Counted from the first letter of the stretch, positions 43,718-54,261 are shown. The stretch: 64,000 bases of DNA from Photobacterium kagoshimensis (GCF_050337045.1 NZ_JAKJSO010000017.1:1-64000); one strand, 5' to 3'. Notes: generated by a model from the sequence alone, not told the origin. Numbers and translations are program-made.

Positions 43718-44293
43718 ATGTCTGCGATACAACTGCTTTTGGCATCGGGTTCACCACGTCGACAAGAGTTATTAACACAACTGGGTTATACCTTTGAGCG
43801 AATTGTTGTCGATGTAGAAGAGCAGCATCAAGCGCATGAGAGTCCTGCGCAGTATGTACAGCGCCTTTCGCAAGATAAAGCATTGGCTGGTGTTGCAGCC
43901 AGTGACGGTGATAAGCCTGTTTTAGGGGCTGATACCATAGTCGTCGTTGACGATCATATTTTAGAAAAACCTGCTGACTTTGCTGATGCCCATCGCATGT
44001 TGAGCATGCTATCAGGACGAAAACATCAGGTTTTAACCGCTGTCACGCTCGCAAATAGCGAGCGTATTGAAACCCAATTGGTGACCACGCAAGTGTGGTT
44101 TAAAACTCTGTCAGAGCAAGAAATAGAACAATATTGGCTGAGTGGCGAACCACAAGATAAAGCGGGAAGCTATGGCATTCAAGGCATTGGCGGCAAGTTC
44201 ATCGAGCGAATCGATGGCAGTTATTACGCTGTGATGGGGCTACCTTTGGTAGAAACTGACATCATGGTTACAGCATTTTTAGAATCGAATTAG
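43718..44293 (+). CDS. maf: Maf-family nucleoside triphosphate pyrophosphatase (YhdE)
   Basis: A 191-residue cytoplasmic house-cleaning NTP pyrophosphatase of the Maf/YhdE group, which act on dTTP and UTP and modified pyrimidine nucleotides. Motifs: LASGSPRRQELL near the start, ADTIVVVD, KPAD, and GSYGIQGIGGKF. I chose ATG 43718 because AAGG lies 5-6 bases upstream and the N-terminus then matches the family; an upstream start would add 11 residues. It lies 8 bases before rng, the conserved yhdE-rng pair. Confidence 0.93.
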   Translation: MSAIQLLLASGSPRRQELLTQLGYTFERIVVDVEEQHQAHESPAQYVQRLSQDKALAGVAASDGDKPVLGADTIVVVDDHILEKPADFADAHRMLSMLSGRKHQVLTAVTLANSERIETQLVTTQVWFKTLSEQEIEQYWLSGEPQDKAGSYGIQGIGGKFIERIDGSYYAVMGLPLVETDIMVTAFLESN

Positions 44294-44301
44294 AGGCAAT
44301 A

Positions 44302-45771
44302 ATGAGTACAGAATTGCTAATTAATGTAACGCCAAGTGAAACTCGCGTTGCAATGATTGAAGCGGGCACATTACAAGAGGTGCATGTTGAGCGTGAATCA
44401 AAGCGCGGTATCGTCGGTAATATTTACAAAGGTAGAGTGAGCCGTGTTTTACCGGGCATGCAAGCTGCCTTTGTTGATATTGGCTTAGAGAAAGCCGCCT
44501 TCCTCCATGCTTCTGATATTGTTCCGCACACCGAGTGTGTGGCTGAAAATGAGAAGCAGCAGTTTCAGGTACTGGATATTTCAGAGCTGGTTCGTCAAGG
44601 CCAAGATCTGGTTGTGCAAGTGGTCAAAGATCCACTCGGTACTAAAGGTGCGCGCCTAACAACAGATGTGACACTACCATCGCGTTATTTAGTTTTCATG
44701 CCTGGTGCCGCTCATGTCGGTGTTTCTCAGCGTATCGAGAGTGAAAAGGAGCGAGATCGCCTGAAGAAAGTGGTTTCGCATCACTGTGATGACTTGGGTG
44801 GCTTTATTATTCGTACCGCAGCGGAAGGGGCGACGGAAGATGAAGTGGCGCAAGATGCGGCATTCTTGAAGCATTTGTGGCGTAAAGTGTTAGAGCGCCG
44901 CGTTAAGAATAAACCTAAATCCATGTTGTACGGCGAGCTAGGTTTAGCGCAGCGTATCCTACGTGATTTTGTTGGTACTGAATTAGACTGTATCCAAGTG
45001 GACTCTCGTCTCGGTTTTGAAAAGCTAAAAGAGTTTACCGATGAGTTTGTGCCAGAGTTGAGCGATAAGCTTGAATACTACTCTGGCGAGCAGCCAATCT
45101 TTGATTTATTTGATACTGAAAGCGAAATACAACGTTCACTGGATCGTAAAGTCGAGCTTAAATCGGGTGGTTACCTGATCATCGATCAGACCGAAGCCAT
45201 GACAACCGTTGATATCAATACCGGTGCCTTTGTTGGCCGTCGTAATCTTGAAGAAACAATCTTCAACACCAATATTGAGGCCACCAAAGCCATTGCTCGT
45301 CAGCTACGTTTACGTAACTTGGGCGGCATTATCATTATCGACTTTATTGATATGGCCTCTGAAGATCACCAGCGCCGAGTATTACTGGCATTGGAACAAG
45401 CATTGTCTTACGACCGAGTGAAGACCAACATCAATGGTTTTACTCAGCTAGGCTTAATTGAGATGACGCGTAAACGCACCCGTGAAAGCATCGAGCACGT
45501 CTTGTGTGGCACTTGTCCAACGTGTGAAGGCCGAGGCTCGGTAAAAACAGTTGAAAGCGTATGTTACGAAATTCTGCGTGAGATCACGCGTGTTAATCGT
45601 GCGTATGATGCTGATCGTTTTGTCGTTTATGTTGCACCAGCCGTTGCGGAAGCACTGGCGGGAGATGAGTATCATGCCCTCGCTGAGCTGGAAGTCTTTA
45701 TTGGTAAACAAGTGAAAATCAAAGGCGAGCCGTTATACGTGCAAGAGCAGTTTGATGTAGTCATGATGTAA
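44302..45771 (+). CDS. rng: Ribonuclease G
   Basis: A 489-residue single-strand-specific endoribonuclease of the RNase E/G family that matures the 16S rRNA 5' end and turns over mRNA. The S1 domain is in residues 35-130, and the DNase I-like catalytic part holds the metal-binding aspartates (TVDINTG and IIIIDFIDM). The zinc-link is CGTCPTCEGRG. It lacks the long RNase E C-terminal scaffold. It is encoded between maf and yhdP in the usual order. Confidence 0.97.
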   Translation: MSTELLINVTPSETRVAMIEAGTLQEVHVERESKRGIVGNIYKGRVSRVLPGMQAAFVDIGLEKAAFLHASDIVPHTECVAENEKQQFQVLDISELVRQGQDLVVQVVKDPLGTKGARLTTDVTLPSRYLVFMPGAAHVGVSQRIESEKERDRLKKVVSHHCDDLGGFIIRTAAEGATEDEVAQDAAFLKHLWRKVLERRVKNKPKSMLYGELGLAQRILRDFVGTELDCIQVDSRLGFEKLKEFTDEFVPELSDKLEYYSGEQPIFDLFDTESEIQRSLDRKVELKSGGYLIIDQTEAMTTVDINTGAFVGRRNLEETIFNTNIEATKAIARQLRLRNLGGIIIIDFIDMASEDHQRRVLLALEQALSYDRVKTNINGFTQLGLIEMTRKRTRESIEHVLCGTCPTCEGRGSVKTVESVCYEILREITRVNRAYDADRFVVYVAPAVAEALAGDEYHALAELEVFIGKQVKIKGEPLYVQEQFDVVMM

Positions 45772-45783
45772 GTGAGGCTCTGC

Positions 45784-48700
45784 GTGACAAACGTTACCGT
45801 TCGTCTGGCGAGAGGAATGATGTGGCTGGTACTGACATTGTTGGTACTGGCTTCGATTGCTGTTAGTGGTTTACGTCTTCTTCTTCCTCAGCTTAACGAA
45901 TATCGCGAACCCATTCGTCAGTGGGTTTCTGCGCAGGTCGATATGGATCTGCAAATTGAGCAGGTTGAAGGGCATTGGCGCACCTTTGGCCCTTCTTTAA
46001 TGCTGCAAGGGATCAGTGTTGGATCGTCAGATATCAGCCCCTCTTTGGTGAAAGTGGGGGATGTCGAAGTACGCTTTGATTTATGGCGCTCTGCATTCCA
46101 GTTACGCCCTGTCTTTAAAAATGTCAGTATTCATGATCTTGCCGTTGATCTTACCCAAATCCCAAGTTTAAATCCGAATACGCTCGATGTGCCTGAAGCC
46201 GCGTCTGAGGCGGGTGAACAGGAAAAACAGTCGATTGCTCAGCAGTTGGAGCAGGTATTCTTTGTTCGTCTGGGTAACTTTGTGTTGAAAGATGCCAAAG
46301 TAACCACTTGGACCCCGTCGGGTGAAATTGTCCAAATCGATATTAATCAACTTAAATGGGCGAATAACCAAGGTAATCACCGCGCAGAAGGGGTGGTGAG
46401 TATTGTTGGTACCCATTTAAGTGAGCTTGATGTCAGTGTTAATTTATCTGAGCAAGGTGATCTTGAATCGCTGTCTGGCCAGATCTATGCCAAGGGTAAA
46501 AAACTGTCGTTTACGCCGTGGTTACGCAAGCAGTTAACCAGTGGTGTTGATATCACCAATAGTGAAGTGAATGCGGAGCTATGGCTGTCATTACAAAATG
46601 GCGATGTCACCAATGGTCAGATTCAATTAACCGATAGCGCACTATCGTGGCAGCAGCAAAAACACCCTCATCAAATTGGCATTAAAAACGGGATCATTCG
46701 AGTTGAGCCTTTTCGTGAAAGTGATGGTTCATTGTCATGGCGTGTTAATACCAACGCCATGGCTTGGCAAACGGATGGGGCAAGCTGGCCTGCATTAAAC
46801 CTGGCAGCTGAGTGGCAGGCCGATAAATGGCAGATCGCGGTTAACACCATCAAACTCGATCATTTGCAGCCACTGATGGCTTTTTTACCGGATGATGAAG
46901 CTATCAATGTATTACGAAAGCTTTCTCCTTCTGGTTTTGTCAGTGATGTACGAGTTGCACAAGTGAATGATGACTCACCGCGCTTTTCTTTAAAGCTGGA
47001 GCAGTTTGGCATCAAGCAATGGGAGCTGATCCCTGAGGTGCATAAACTAAATGCCAGCATTAATGGTGACTTACACTCAGGCCGAGCTATTTTAAGTGTG
47101 CAGAACGATATGTTGCCTTATGGCGATGTATTCCAAGCGCCGTTGCCGATTGAAAGTGGTGATGTAACGGCTTATTGGCAAGTGAGTGATGCGGGTTGGC
47201 GACTCTGGAGCGACAGTTTAAAAGTCACGACACCGCATTTAGCCGTGAATGGTGAATTTCGGATTGATTTCCCTGCGGATAAACCAAGTTGGTTATCCTT
47301 CTATGGCGAAGCCTCAGCGTATGAAGTCGGTGAAACATGGCGCTATTTACCGACACTATCGTTAGGCCGAGAGTTGACCGATTATCTGTCAGCGGCGATT
47401 CGTGGTGGGCAGGCAAAAGGGGCGCAACTGCTATGGTATGGCGATCTACAAGATTTCCCCTACACCAAGCATGACGGGATCTTTCAAGCCAAAGTACCGC
47501 TAAAAAATGCCAAATTTAGCTTTGATACTGAATGGCCAGAGCTGACTGACCTTCAGCTTGATCTCTTGTTTGAAAATGATTTCATGTACCTTGATTCGCG
47601 TCATGCCAAAACCATGGGGGCGACAGCAAAACGTGTGACTGGGCGCTCTGAACTGAGTGAAAATGGTAGCTTGGAGCTAGACGTTGCTGTTGCAGCGGAA
47701 GGGGAAGATGTTCGTGACTATATGATGGCAACGCCCTTAGTCGACTCCGTCGGTGCGGCGTTATCGACGGTGCAAGTGTCGGGGCCTGTGACCTCTGATT
47801 TCAAGCTGGATATCCCCTTTGATGGCAGTGATGTTCGTGCGTGGGGGGCGGCAACCTTAGCGAATAATGATGTGCTGATTGATGCGCCGCCGATTGGGTT
47901 ATCGCAGGTGAGTGGCAAGATCACCTTTGATAATGATGTGATTGCAGCAAAAGGGTTGAGTGGGCAATTACTGGACCAAACGGTAGATATTGGCTTCGAC
48001 GGTAAGAGTTTAGACACAGTCTATCAAGTTGATATTGGCGTGAAAGGTGACTGGGAAATGGCGCCTCTTCAAGCTCAAATTAAAGACCCATTACTGGCAC
48101 ACGTGAAAGGGCACAGTCGCTGGCAGGCTGATATCGGGGTGAGTCTGCATGACACTGGTTTTAATTACCAAGTGGGTGTCACTGCGCCATTAACCGGGCT
48201 CTCAAGTGATCTGCCATATCCGCTTGAGCTCCCCAATAAGCGCTCAGCACAACCTGCGCGCTTACAGGTAAAAGGTAATGGTGATGAATTAACGGCTGAT
48301 CTGTTATTGCCTGATGTGAAGTACCGCACACGCTTAGCTCTGACCAAGCCACGCTTAACATTAGCATCAAGCTACCTTGCTGTTGGAGGGAGTCAGTTAC
48401 GTCCATTAGGTAAGCATACCCATATTGTTAATGTTAACAGTGACTATGTGGATGGTGACCGTTGGGTTGATCTCGCTAACGAGGTAATTGAACGGTATGA
48501 CGCGCCAACGGCGAGCAATAGCCAAGTATCGTCCCCTTCTGCATTTCCTGAGCTACCGTTACCGACACGGGTGAACGTGCAGCTTAAGCGCTTAAGTTTG
48601 GCGACACTAGACTGGCATGATGTCGCGCTAGCAGCCCGTGATAGCCGTAAACAGTGGCACTTTATTTTAGGCAGCCGCGAGGCAACGGGTGAAGCGTTTT

Positions 48701-49704
48701 GGCCTCAAGGCAAGCCACTGAATGTAGTGATGGATAAAATACATGTCAATTTGCCGATGTTGGAGCGAATTGAAGAGGATTTACCGACGGATAAATATGT
48801 CCCGCAAAGCGATATTCCTTTAGCTACCTCGTTTGATCAGAGCATGATGAAAAATATGCCAGATATGGATCTGACGATAAAGGATGCTTGGCTACAGGGC
48901 TACCGCTTAGGCAAGGTGTCGGGCCAGCTGAGCCATGATGAAGCCACTTTGGTGCTACAAAACTTGCAAGTCGATTCTGGGGTGACATCACTCAGTCTTG
49001 ACGGACACTGGACCTTAGCAAACGGCCAGAATGAAACCCATGTTGCTTTTGATATTGACGGCGAAAACAGCTCAGACTTGATGGGACGCTTTGGTATCTC
49101 TGGTGGTGTTGAAGACGCCTCGTTCAGCAGCTATGCCTCGATTCAGTGGCAAGGTGCACCGTGGTCAATGCACCGTGAGACTCTATCGGGTGAAATAAAA
49201 ACCGAAACGGGCAAAGGGTTTATCAGCAATGTGGGCGGCGCGGGTCGATTACTGGGGTTATTCAGTATCGATTCGATTATTCGTAAAATGCAGCTCGATT
49301 TTTCAGGCGTGTTTGATAATGGTCTAGCCTTTGATTACATCCGAGGCTCGGGTAAGTTAGATAACGGCATATTTACTACTGATGATATTAAGATGAAGGC
49401 ATTAGCGGGTGATATGTTTATCCAGGGTAAAGCCAACTTAGTGGATGAAACGGTTGATGCGCGAGTCCGGTTTAACCCTGATTTGACCTCGGGTATTCCC
49501 GTGCTGACGGCTTTTGCCATCGCACCGCCAACGGCCTTGTACGTCTTGGCTATTTCGACTGCATTAGCCCCTGTGGTTGATGTATTCACCCAGATCAACT
49601 ACCAGATCAAAGGGCCAATCGATGCGCCTATTGTGTCGGAGAAATCACGCTTTACCGGTGAGTTCGTGGTACCTGAATCTATGGGTAAGGGCGAAAGTAA
49701 ATAA
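45784..49704 (+). CDS. yhdP: YhdP, AsmA-like inner-membrane protein
   Basis: A very large protein (about 1306 residues) with an N-terminal transmembrane helix (about 12-32, MMWLVLTLLVLASIAVSG) and a long periplasmic beta-rich region of DUF3971/AsmA type. Together with TamB and YdbH this family forms bridge-like structures that carry phospholipid between inner and outer membranes. The C-terminus carries the AsmA-like segment GKGFISNVGGAGRLLGLFS. GTG 45784 is chosen because GAGG lies 6 bases upstream; GTG 45772 directly follows the rng stop and is the alternative. Confidence 0.94.
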   Translation: MTNVTVRLARGMMWLVLTLLVLASIAVSGLRLLLPQLNEYREPIRQWVSAQVDMDLQIEQVEGHWRTFGPSLMLQGISVGSSDISPSLVKVGDVEVRFDLWRSAFQLRPVFKNVSIHDLAVDLTQIPSLNPNTLDVPEAASEAGEQEKQSIAQQLEQVFFVRLGNFVLKDAKVTTWTPSGEIVQIDINQLKWANNQGNHRAEGVVSIVGTHLSELDVSVNLSEQGDLESLSGQIYAKGKKLSFTPWLRKQLTSGVDITNSEVNAELWLSLQNGDVTNGQIQLTDSALSWQQQKHPHQIGIKNGIIRVEPFRESDGSLSWRVNTNAMAWQTDGASWPALNLAAEWQADKWQIAVNTIKLDHLQPLMAFLPDDEAINVLRKLSPSGFVSDVRVAQVNDDSPRFSLKLEQFGIKQWELIPEVHKLNASINGDLHSGRAILSVQNDMLPYGDVFQAPLPIESGDVTAYWQVSDAGWRLWSDSLKVTTPHLAVNGEFRIDFPADKPSWLSFYGEASAYEVGETWRYLPTLSLGRELTDYLSAAIRGGQAKGAQLLWYGDLQDFPYTKHDGIFQAKVPLKNAKFSFDTEWPELTDLQLDLLFENDFMYLDSRHAKTMGATAKRVTGRSELSENGSLELDVAVAAEGEDVRDYMMATPLVDSVGAALSTVQVSGPVTSDFKLDIPFDGSDVRAWGAATLANNDVLIDAPPIGLSQVSGKITFDNDVIAAKGLSGQLLDQTVDIGFDGKSLDTVYQVDIGVKGDWEMAPLQAQIKDPLLAHVKGHSRWQADIGVSLHDTGFNYQVGVTAPLTGLSSDLPYPLELPNKRSAQPARLQVKGNGDELTADLLLPDVKYRTRLALTKPRLTLASSYLAVGGSQLRPLGKHTHIVNVNSDYVDGDRWVDLANEVIERYDAPTASNSQVSSPSAFPELPLPTRVNVQLKRLSLATLDWHDVALAARDSRKQWHFILGSREATGEAFWPQGKPLNVVMDKIHVNLPMLERIEEDLPTDKYVPQSDIPLATSFDQSMMKNMPDMDLTIKDAWLQGYRLGKVSGQLSHDEATLVLQNLQVDSGVTSLSLDGHWTLANGQNETHVAFDIDGENSSDLMGRFGISGGVEDASFSSYASIQWQGAPWSMHRETLSGEIKTETGKGFISNVGGAGRLLGLFSIDSIIRKMQLDFSGVFDNGLAFDYIRGSGKLDNGIFTTDDIKMKALAGDMFIQGKANLVDETVDARVRFNPDLTSGIPVLTAFAIAPPTALYVLAISTALAPVVDVFTQINYQIKGPIDAPIVSEKSRFTGEFVVPESMGKGESK

Positions 49705-49803
49705 GCGTATAAAACGATGCAGTGTGTCTTGCTATCCATCTGAGTCTGGCGCACTGTAATCTAATTAATGGCATTGGTATTACTAGTCATTCAAGGAGTT
49801 AGA

Positions 49804-50649
49804 ATGATGAAGAGCATGACGAATAAAGTGGGCGTAGTGCAAATGAACTCAGGCCGCGACCCTGAAGTGAATCTGACTAAGCTGAAAAAGAAATTGAAAG
49901 GACTGCAACTGCAAGGTGCTCGCTTGGTGGTTACACCGGAAAATGCCCTGATTTTTGGTAGCCGTGAGGATTACCATCATCATGCTGAAGCGCTTGGTGA
50001 TGGCCCTTTGCAGCTTGCAGTGGCGCAAATGGCGGAAAAGTTAGGGATCTGGTTACTGATCGGTTCTTTTCCGATTCGTCAGTCTGATGGTGCGATGACC
50101 AGTACAGCTTTACTTTATAGCGATAAAGGCGTGCTGGTTGCCCACTATAATAAAATGCACATGTTCGATGTTGAGATCGAAGACAAGCATCACAGTTACC
50201 GTGAGTCTGATACCTTCCAAGCCGGTACGGATACCGTTGTGGTTGCTACGCCTTTTGGTCAGATTGGCCTCTCTATTTGTTATGATGTACGCTTTCCGCA
50301 GCTTTATAACGAACTTCGTGCTAAAGGTGCCGATATTATTGTGGTGCCTGCCGCATTTACCCGTGTTACGGGTTCGGCACATTGGGATGTATTACTACGC
50401 GCCCGCGCGATAGAAAACCAGTGCTGGTTGATTGCAGCAGCGCAGTCAGGTGAGCACTTTGATGGCCGAGAAACATGGGGCCATTCGATGATTATTGATC
50501 CTTGGGGGCAGACAGTGGCATGCCAAGCGCAAGGGACTGGGGTACTAACCGCAGACATTGATTTGAAATTAAGCCACACTATAAGAACAAATATGCCGGT
50601 GATGCAGCATGCAAGATTTGCAGTGCATCAGCGCAACGATAAGAGCTGA
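49804..50649 (+). CDS. Carbon-nitrogen hydrolase (nitrilase superfamily, Nit/YbeM-like)
   Basis: A 281-residue amidase with the nitrilase catalytic triad: Glu46 (VTPENALIF), Lys117 (HYNKMHMFDV) and Cys159 (GLSICYDVRFPQLY). The sequence resembles the Nit1/YbeM group that repairs deaminated glutathione; the substrate is inferred. The ATG at 49804 has AAGGAG 5 bases upstream; an ATG at 49768 would add 12 residues without family support. It lies between yhdP and tldD, a conserved neighbourhood. Confidence 0.9.
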   Translation: MMKSMTNKVGVVQMNSGRDPEVNLTKLKKKLKGLQLQGARLVVTPENALIFGSREDYHHHAEALGDGPLQLAVAQMAEKLGIWLLIGSFPIRQSDGAMTSTALLYSDKGVLVAHYNKMHMFDVEIEDKHHSYRESDTFQAGTDTVVVATPFGQIGLSICYDVRFPQLYNELRAKGADIIVVPAAFTRVTGSAHWDVLLRARAIENQCWLIAAAQSGEHFDGRETWGHSMIIDPWGQTVACQAQGTGVLTADIDLKLSHTIRTNMPVMQHARFAVHQRNDKS

Positions 50650-50653
50650 GTAG

Positions 50654-52102
50654 ATGACGCTAAAAACTGTAGAAAACACCATGCTGGATCAATCAGGGAT
50701 TGGGCGTGACGACCTTCAACGTATTCTTGGGCAAATTGCGACGAGAGATGTTGACTATGCTGATATTTATTTTCAGTCCTGCTGGCATGAGTCTTTAGTA
50801 TTAGAAGATAGCATCATTAAAGATGGCTCTTTCAATATCGACCGTGGTGTGGGTGTGCGTGCTGTTGCTGGTGAGAAAACAGGCTTTGCTTACTCGGATC
50901 AAATTAACGAGCTCGCTTTAACGCAAAGTGCAAAAGCAGCGCGTGGGATTGCCCGTAAAGGCACCAGTGGTAAGGTTCAAGCCTTTTCTACGGTTGAAGC
51001 GCCTACCATTTATGCTGCGATTGATCCGCTATCAAGTTTTGATAAGCACCAAAAGATCGCACTACTTGAAGAAATCGATGCCTATATTCGCAGTAAAGAG
51101 CCTTTGGTAACTGAGGTGTCTGTCAGCATCAATGGTGTGTACGAGCAAATGCTGGTTGCTGCATTAGATGGTACTTACGCAGCCGATATTCGCCCGTTAG
51201 TGCGTTTGTCGATCAGTGTACTAGTCGAGCGTGGTGATAAACGTGAACGTGGTAGCGCAGGCGGCGGTGGTCGCTATGGTTACGAATTCTTTGTCCAAGA
51301 AGAAGCGAACGGTAAAACGGTAGCCCTTAATTTTGCCGACGAAGCGATTCGTCAGGCCTTGGTTAACTTAGATGCAGAAGCGGCACCTGCGGGCACTATG
51401 CCTGTGGTCTTGGGAGCTGGCTGGCCTGGTGTGTTATTACACGAAGCGGTAGGTCATGGTTTAGAAGGTGATTTTAACCGTAAAGAATCGTCAGTCTTCT
51501 CTGGTCAGATGGGCGAGCAAGTAACGTCATCGCTGTGTACGATTGTTGATGATGGCACTTTGGCCGATCGCCGTGGTTCATTAAATGTGGATGATGAAGG
51601 TGTTCCAGGTCAATACAATGTCTTGATCGAAGGCGGTAAGCTAAAAGGCTACATGCAAGACAAGTTGAATGCCCGTCTGATGGGGGTGGCACCAACGGGT
51701 AACGGTCGTCGTGAGTCTTATGCGCATCTGCCGATGCCACGTATGACCAATACCTACATGCTGCCAGGTGAACATTCACGTGAAGAAATTATTTCGAGTG
51801 TGAAGAAAGGAATTTACGCACCTAACTTTGGTGGTGGTCAGGTTGATATTACCTCGGGTAAGTTCGTGTTCTCAGCGTCAGAAGCTTACTTGATTGAAAA
51901 CGGTAAGATCACTCGCCCAATCAAAGGGGCAACCTTGATCGGTAGTGGTATTGAAGCAATGCAGCAAGTGTCGATGGTGGGTAATGACCTTGATATCGAC
52001 CGTGGTGTTGGCGTGTGTGGTAAAGCGGGCCAAAGCGTGCCTGTTGGCGTGGGTCAGCCAACGTTGAAAATTGATTCGATGACGGTAGGTGGTACAGACT
52101 AA
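50654..52102 (+). CDS. tldD: Metalloprotease TldD
   Basis: A 482-residue zinc protease subunit that pairs with PmbA (TldE) and processes peptides such as microcin B17 and CcdA in E. coli. The motif LLHEAVGHGLEGD gives zinc ligands His263 and His268 and catalytic Glu264; the third ligand, a cysteine, lies near the C-terminus (VGVCGKAG). The partner gene pmbA lies 750 bases downstream with yjgA between on the other strand. Confidence 0.97.
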   Translation: MTLKTVENTMLDQSGIGRDDLQRILGQIATRDVDYADIYFQSCWHESLVLEDSIIKDGSFNIDRGVGVRAVAGEKTGFAYSDQINELALTQSAKAARGIARKGTSGKVQAFSTVEAPTIYAAIDPLSSFDKHQKIALLEEIDAYIRSKEPLVTEVSVSINGVYEQMLVAALDGTYAADIRPLVRLSISVLVERGDKRERGSAGGGGRYGYEFFVQEEANGKTVALNFADEAIRQALVNLDAEAAPAGTMPVVLGAGWPGVLLHEAVGHGLEGDFNRKESSVFSGQMGEQVTSSLCTIVDDGTLADRRGSLNVDDEGVPGQYNVLIEGGKLKGYMQDKLNARLMGVAPTGNGRRESYAHLPMPRMTNTYMLPGEHSREEIISSVKKGIYAPNFGGGQVDITSGKFVFSASEAYLIENGKITRPIKGATLIGSGIEAMQQVSMVGNDLDIDRGVGVCGKAGQSVPVGVGQPTLKIDSMTVGGTD

Positions 52103-52128
52103 TCTGTATTGACGTCATCATAAAAACA

Positions 52129-52156
52129 AAAACGCCAGCTGTGATGCTGGCGTTTT
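52129..52156. terminator. Bidirectional terminator between tldD and yjgA
   Basis: An 11-bp stem AAAACGCCAGC / GCTGGCGTTTT with a 6-base loop lies between the convergent genes, with A and T tracts on both sides. Confidence 0.9.
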
Positions 52157-52179
52157 AGTAAGCGTCTAAATACTGGGTA

Positions 52180-52704
52180 TTAGTTGCTCATGTACAGCTC
52201 TTTCAAGTACTGGAAAATTTCGCGGTATGCTTTCGCGGGTTTTTCCTGTGCTTTTTCTTTATTCGCTTGGCGAACAAGTTGGCGTAGACGCTGACGGTCA
52301 GCATCTGGGTGGTCAACTAAAATCGCATTGATCATGCTGTCGCCGTTGGTGATTAATTTATCACGTTTTTGCTCAAGCTTTTTCAGTTCAACCGTTGTTT
52401 GCGAGTGTTTGTTGTTAAGCTTATCCAATGCTGTTTGGATTGGCTCAAGATCGATTGAGCGCATTTGCTTACCAATGTACTGCAGCTGACGACGACGCGC
52501 TTCATTTTTAAAGCGTTGTGCATCTTTGATTGCTGACAGCATATCTTCATCTAGCGGTACTTTTGCTAGTGCATTAGGCGTTAAGTTGGCTAACTCTTCC
52601 CCTAGTTTTTGCAACGCTTCCATGTCACGTTTCATCTCGCTTTTACTTACCCAGATGATCTCTTCTTCTGGTTCCCAAGGGGCTTTTTGATTTTTACGGC
52701 TCAT
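52180..52704 (-). CDS. yjgA: Ribosome-associated protein YjgA (DarP)
   Basis: A 174-residue small cytoplasmic protein matching E. coli YjgA/DarP, a late 50S assembly factor. The segments EEIIWVSKSE, RRRQLQYIGKQM and DADRQRLRQLVR are conserved. I chose ATG 52704 (MSRKNQK), since the 12 residues before it (from an ATG at 52740) are unlike the acidic N-terminus of the family. No strong ribosome site is visible for either start. It is opposite to tldD and pmbA. Confidence 0.93.
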   Translation of the reverse strand: MSRKNQKAPWEPEEEIIWVSKSEMKRDMEALQKLGEELANLTPNALAKVPLDEDMLSAIKDAQRFKNEARRRQLQYIGKQMRSIDLEPIQTALDKLNNKHSQTTVELKKLEQKRDKLITNGDSMINAILVDHPDADRQRLRQLVRQANKEKAQEKPAKAYREIFQYLKELYMSN

Positions 52705-52854
52705 AAAAGGGCTCACTAACCTGCAAATGACAAACCGCATCGATGTCGGTTTGGTGGTAATGCTTTTATTTTATCAGTTTAAACACAAATTTGGGCGCAA
52801 ATTAGCGCACTAGAGTGTTATTCTAATTATATCAGCATAACAATAAGTGAAATT

Positions 52855-54198
52855 ATGGACGTGAGAGAACAAGTCGCACAACAGCGTGTTGAGCTGGAAG
52901 CTGCGGTTGCTAAAGCATTAGAGCTTGCCGGGCAGCAAGCTGACGCGGCAGAAGTTGCTATTAATAAAACAACAGGTATTAGTGTTTCTACCCGTATGTG
53001 TGAGGTGGAAAATGTTGAATTTAATAGTGATGGTGCACTTGGCATCACGGTTTATCGTGGTCAACGCAAAGGTAGCGCATCAACCTCTGACTTGAGTGAG
53101 AATGCTATTGCCCAGACAGTTGCCGCAGCATTAGACATCGCGCGTTATACCTCAGAAGACCCTTTTGCAGGCCCAGGCCCTGAAGAGCTGATGGCGCGTG
53201 ATATCCCTGATTTAGATCTATTCCACCCTGATGAACCAGAACCCGATAGCGCGGCGGCCATTGCGATTGCAGCGGAACAAGCTGCGCTAGAGTTTGACCC
53301 TCGAATTAAACAAAGTGATGGCGCAAGTTACGATAGCCATTACGGGGTTCGTGTCTATGGTAACAGCCATGGGATGCTGGCAAGTTATGCCTCTAGCCGC
53401 CATAGCACCAGCTGCTGTGTGATTGCGCAAGGCAAAAACGGTGAGATGGAGCGTGATTACAGTTACACCTCTGCCCGTGTTGCTTCTGAGCTCTGGACTC
53501 CTGAGCGTGTGGGTCAACATGCTGCTGAACGTACTGTTGGTCGTGTTGATGCCCAAAAGCTAACAACCCGTGAAGCGCCGATCATGTTTGCCGCTGATAT
53601 TGCGACAGGTTTATTTGGTCACCTTGTCATGGGGATCAGTGGTTCTAACCTATACCGTAAATCGTCTTTCTTACTCGATCAGTTGGGTGAGCAAATCTAT
53701 CCAGAGTGGATGAACATCAGCGAGCGTCCACACATCTTACGTGGCATGGCGAGTACCCCGTTTGATAGTGAAGGCTTGGCAACGTGCGATCGTGAAATTA
53801 TTACCGATGGCTGCTTGCAAACCTACTTGATGACCAGCTACGCAGCGCGTAAGTTGAAAATGCAACCAACAGGTCATGCGGGGGGGATTCATAACTGGAT
53901 GGTTAACTCGACCGGTGAAAGCTTTGAGCAAATGTTGAAGAAGATGGGCCGTGGTTTATTGGTAACCGAACTGATGGGCCAAGGCGTGAATATCATCACG
54001 GGTGATTATTCTCGTGGCGCGGCGGGTTTCTGGGTTGAAAATGGTGAAATCCAATACCCAGTCAGTGAAATTACCATCGCGGGTAACTTAAAAGACATGA
54101 TGAAAAATATTGTCGCGATTGGTACCGATACTGAGATGCGTAGCCAGATCCAAACGGGCTCTATTTTGTTAGATACCATGAAGATCGCTGGCGAATAA
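52855..54198 (+). CDS. pmbA: Metalloprotease partner PmbA (TldE)
   Basis: A 447-residue paralogue of TldD that forms the TldD/TldE heterodimer; it lacks its own HExxxH site, as expected. Landmarks are SDGASYDSHYGVRVYGNSHG, shortened here to its SDGA and YGNS blocks, and QGVNIITGDYSRGAAGFWVENG near the C-terminus (its GDYSRGAAGF block is highly conserved). It is transcribed divergently from yjgA and closed by a terminator. Confidence 0.96.
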   Translation: MDVREQVAQQRVELEAAVAKALELAGQQADAAEVAINKTTGISVSTRMCEVENVEFNSDGALGITVYRGQRKGSASTSDLSENAIAQTVAAALDIARYTSEDPFAGPGPEELMARDIPDLDLFHPDEPEPDSAAAIAIAAEQAALEFDPRIKQSDGASYDSHYGVRVYGNSHGMLASYASSRHSTSCCVIAQGKNGEMERDYSYTSARVASELWTPERVGQHAAERTVGRVDAQKLTTREAPIMFAADIATGLFGHLVMGISGSNLYRKSSFLLDQLGEQIYPEWMNISERPHILRGMASTPFDSEGLATCDREIITDGCLQTYLMTSYAARKLKMQPTGHAGGIHNWMVNSTGESFEQMLKKMGRGLLVTELMGQGVNIITGDYSRGAAGFWVENGEIQYPVSEITIAGNLKDMMKNIVAIGTDTEMRSQIQTGSILLDTMKIAGE

Positions 54199-54229
54199 GC
54201 CATTCGCCAGCATCTTTTTAGATTGAATA

Positions 54230-54261
54230 AAAAACCGAGACGCTAGCGCCTCGGTTTTTTT
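54230..54261. terminator. Bidirectional terminator between pmbA and mgtE
   Basis: A 10-bp stem AAAAACCGAG / CTCGGTTTTT with a 10-base loop that can itself form GCG pairs, followed by T's. It closes the convergent pmbA and mgtE transcripts. Confidence 0.9.
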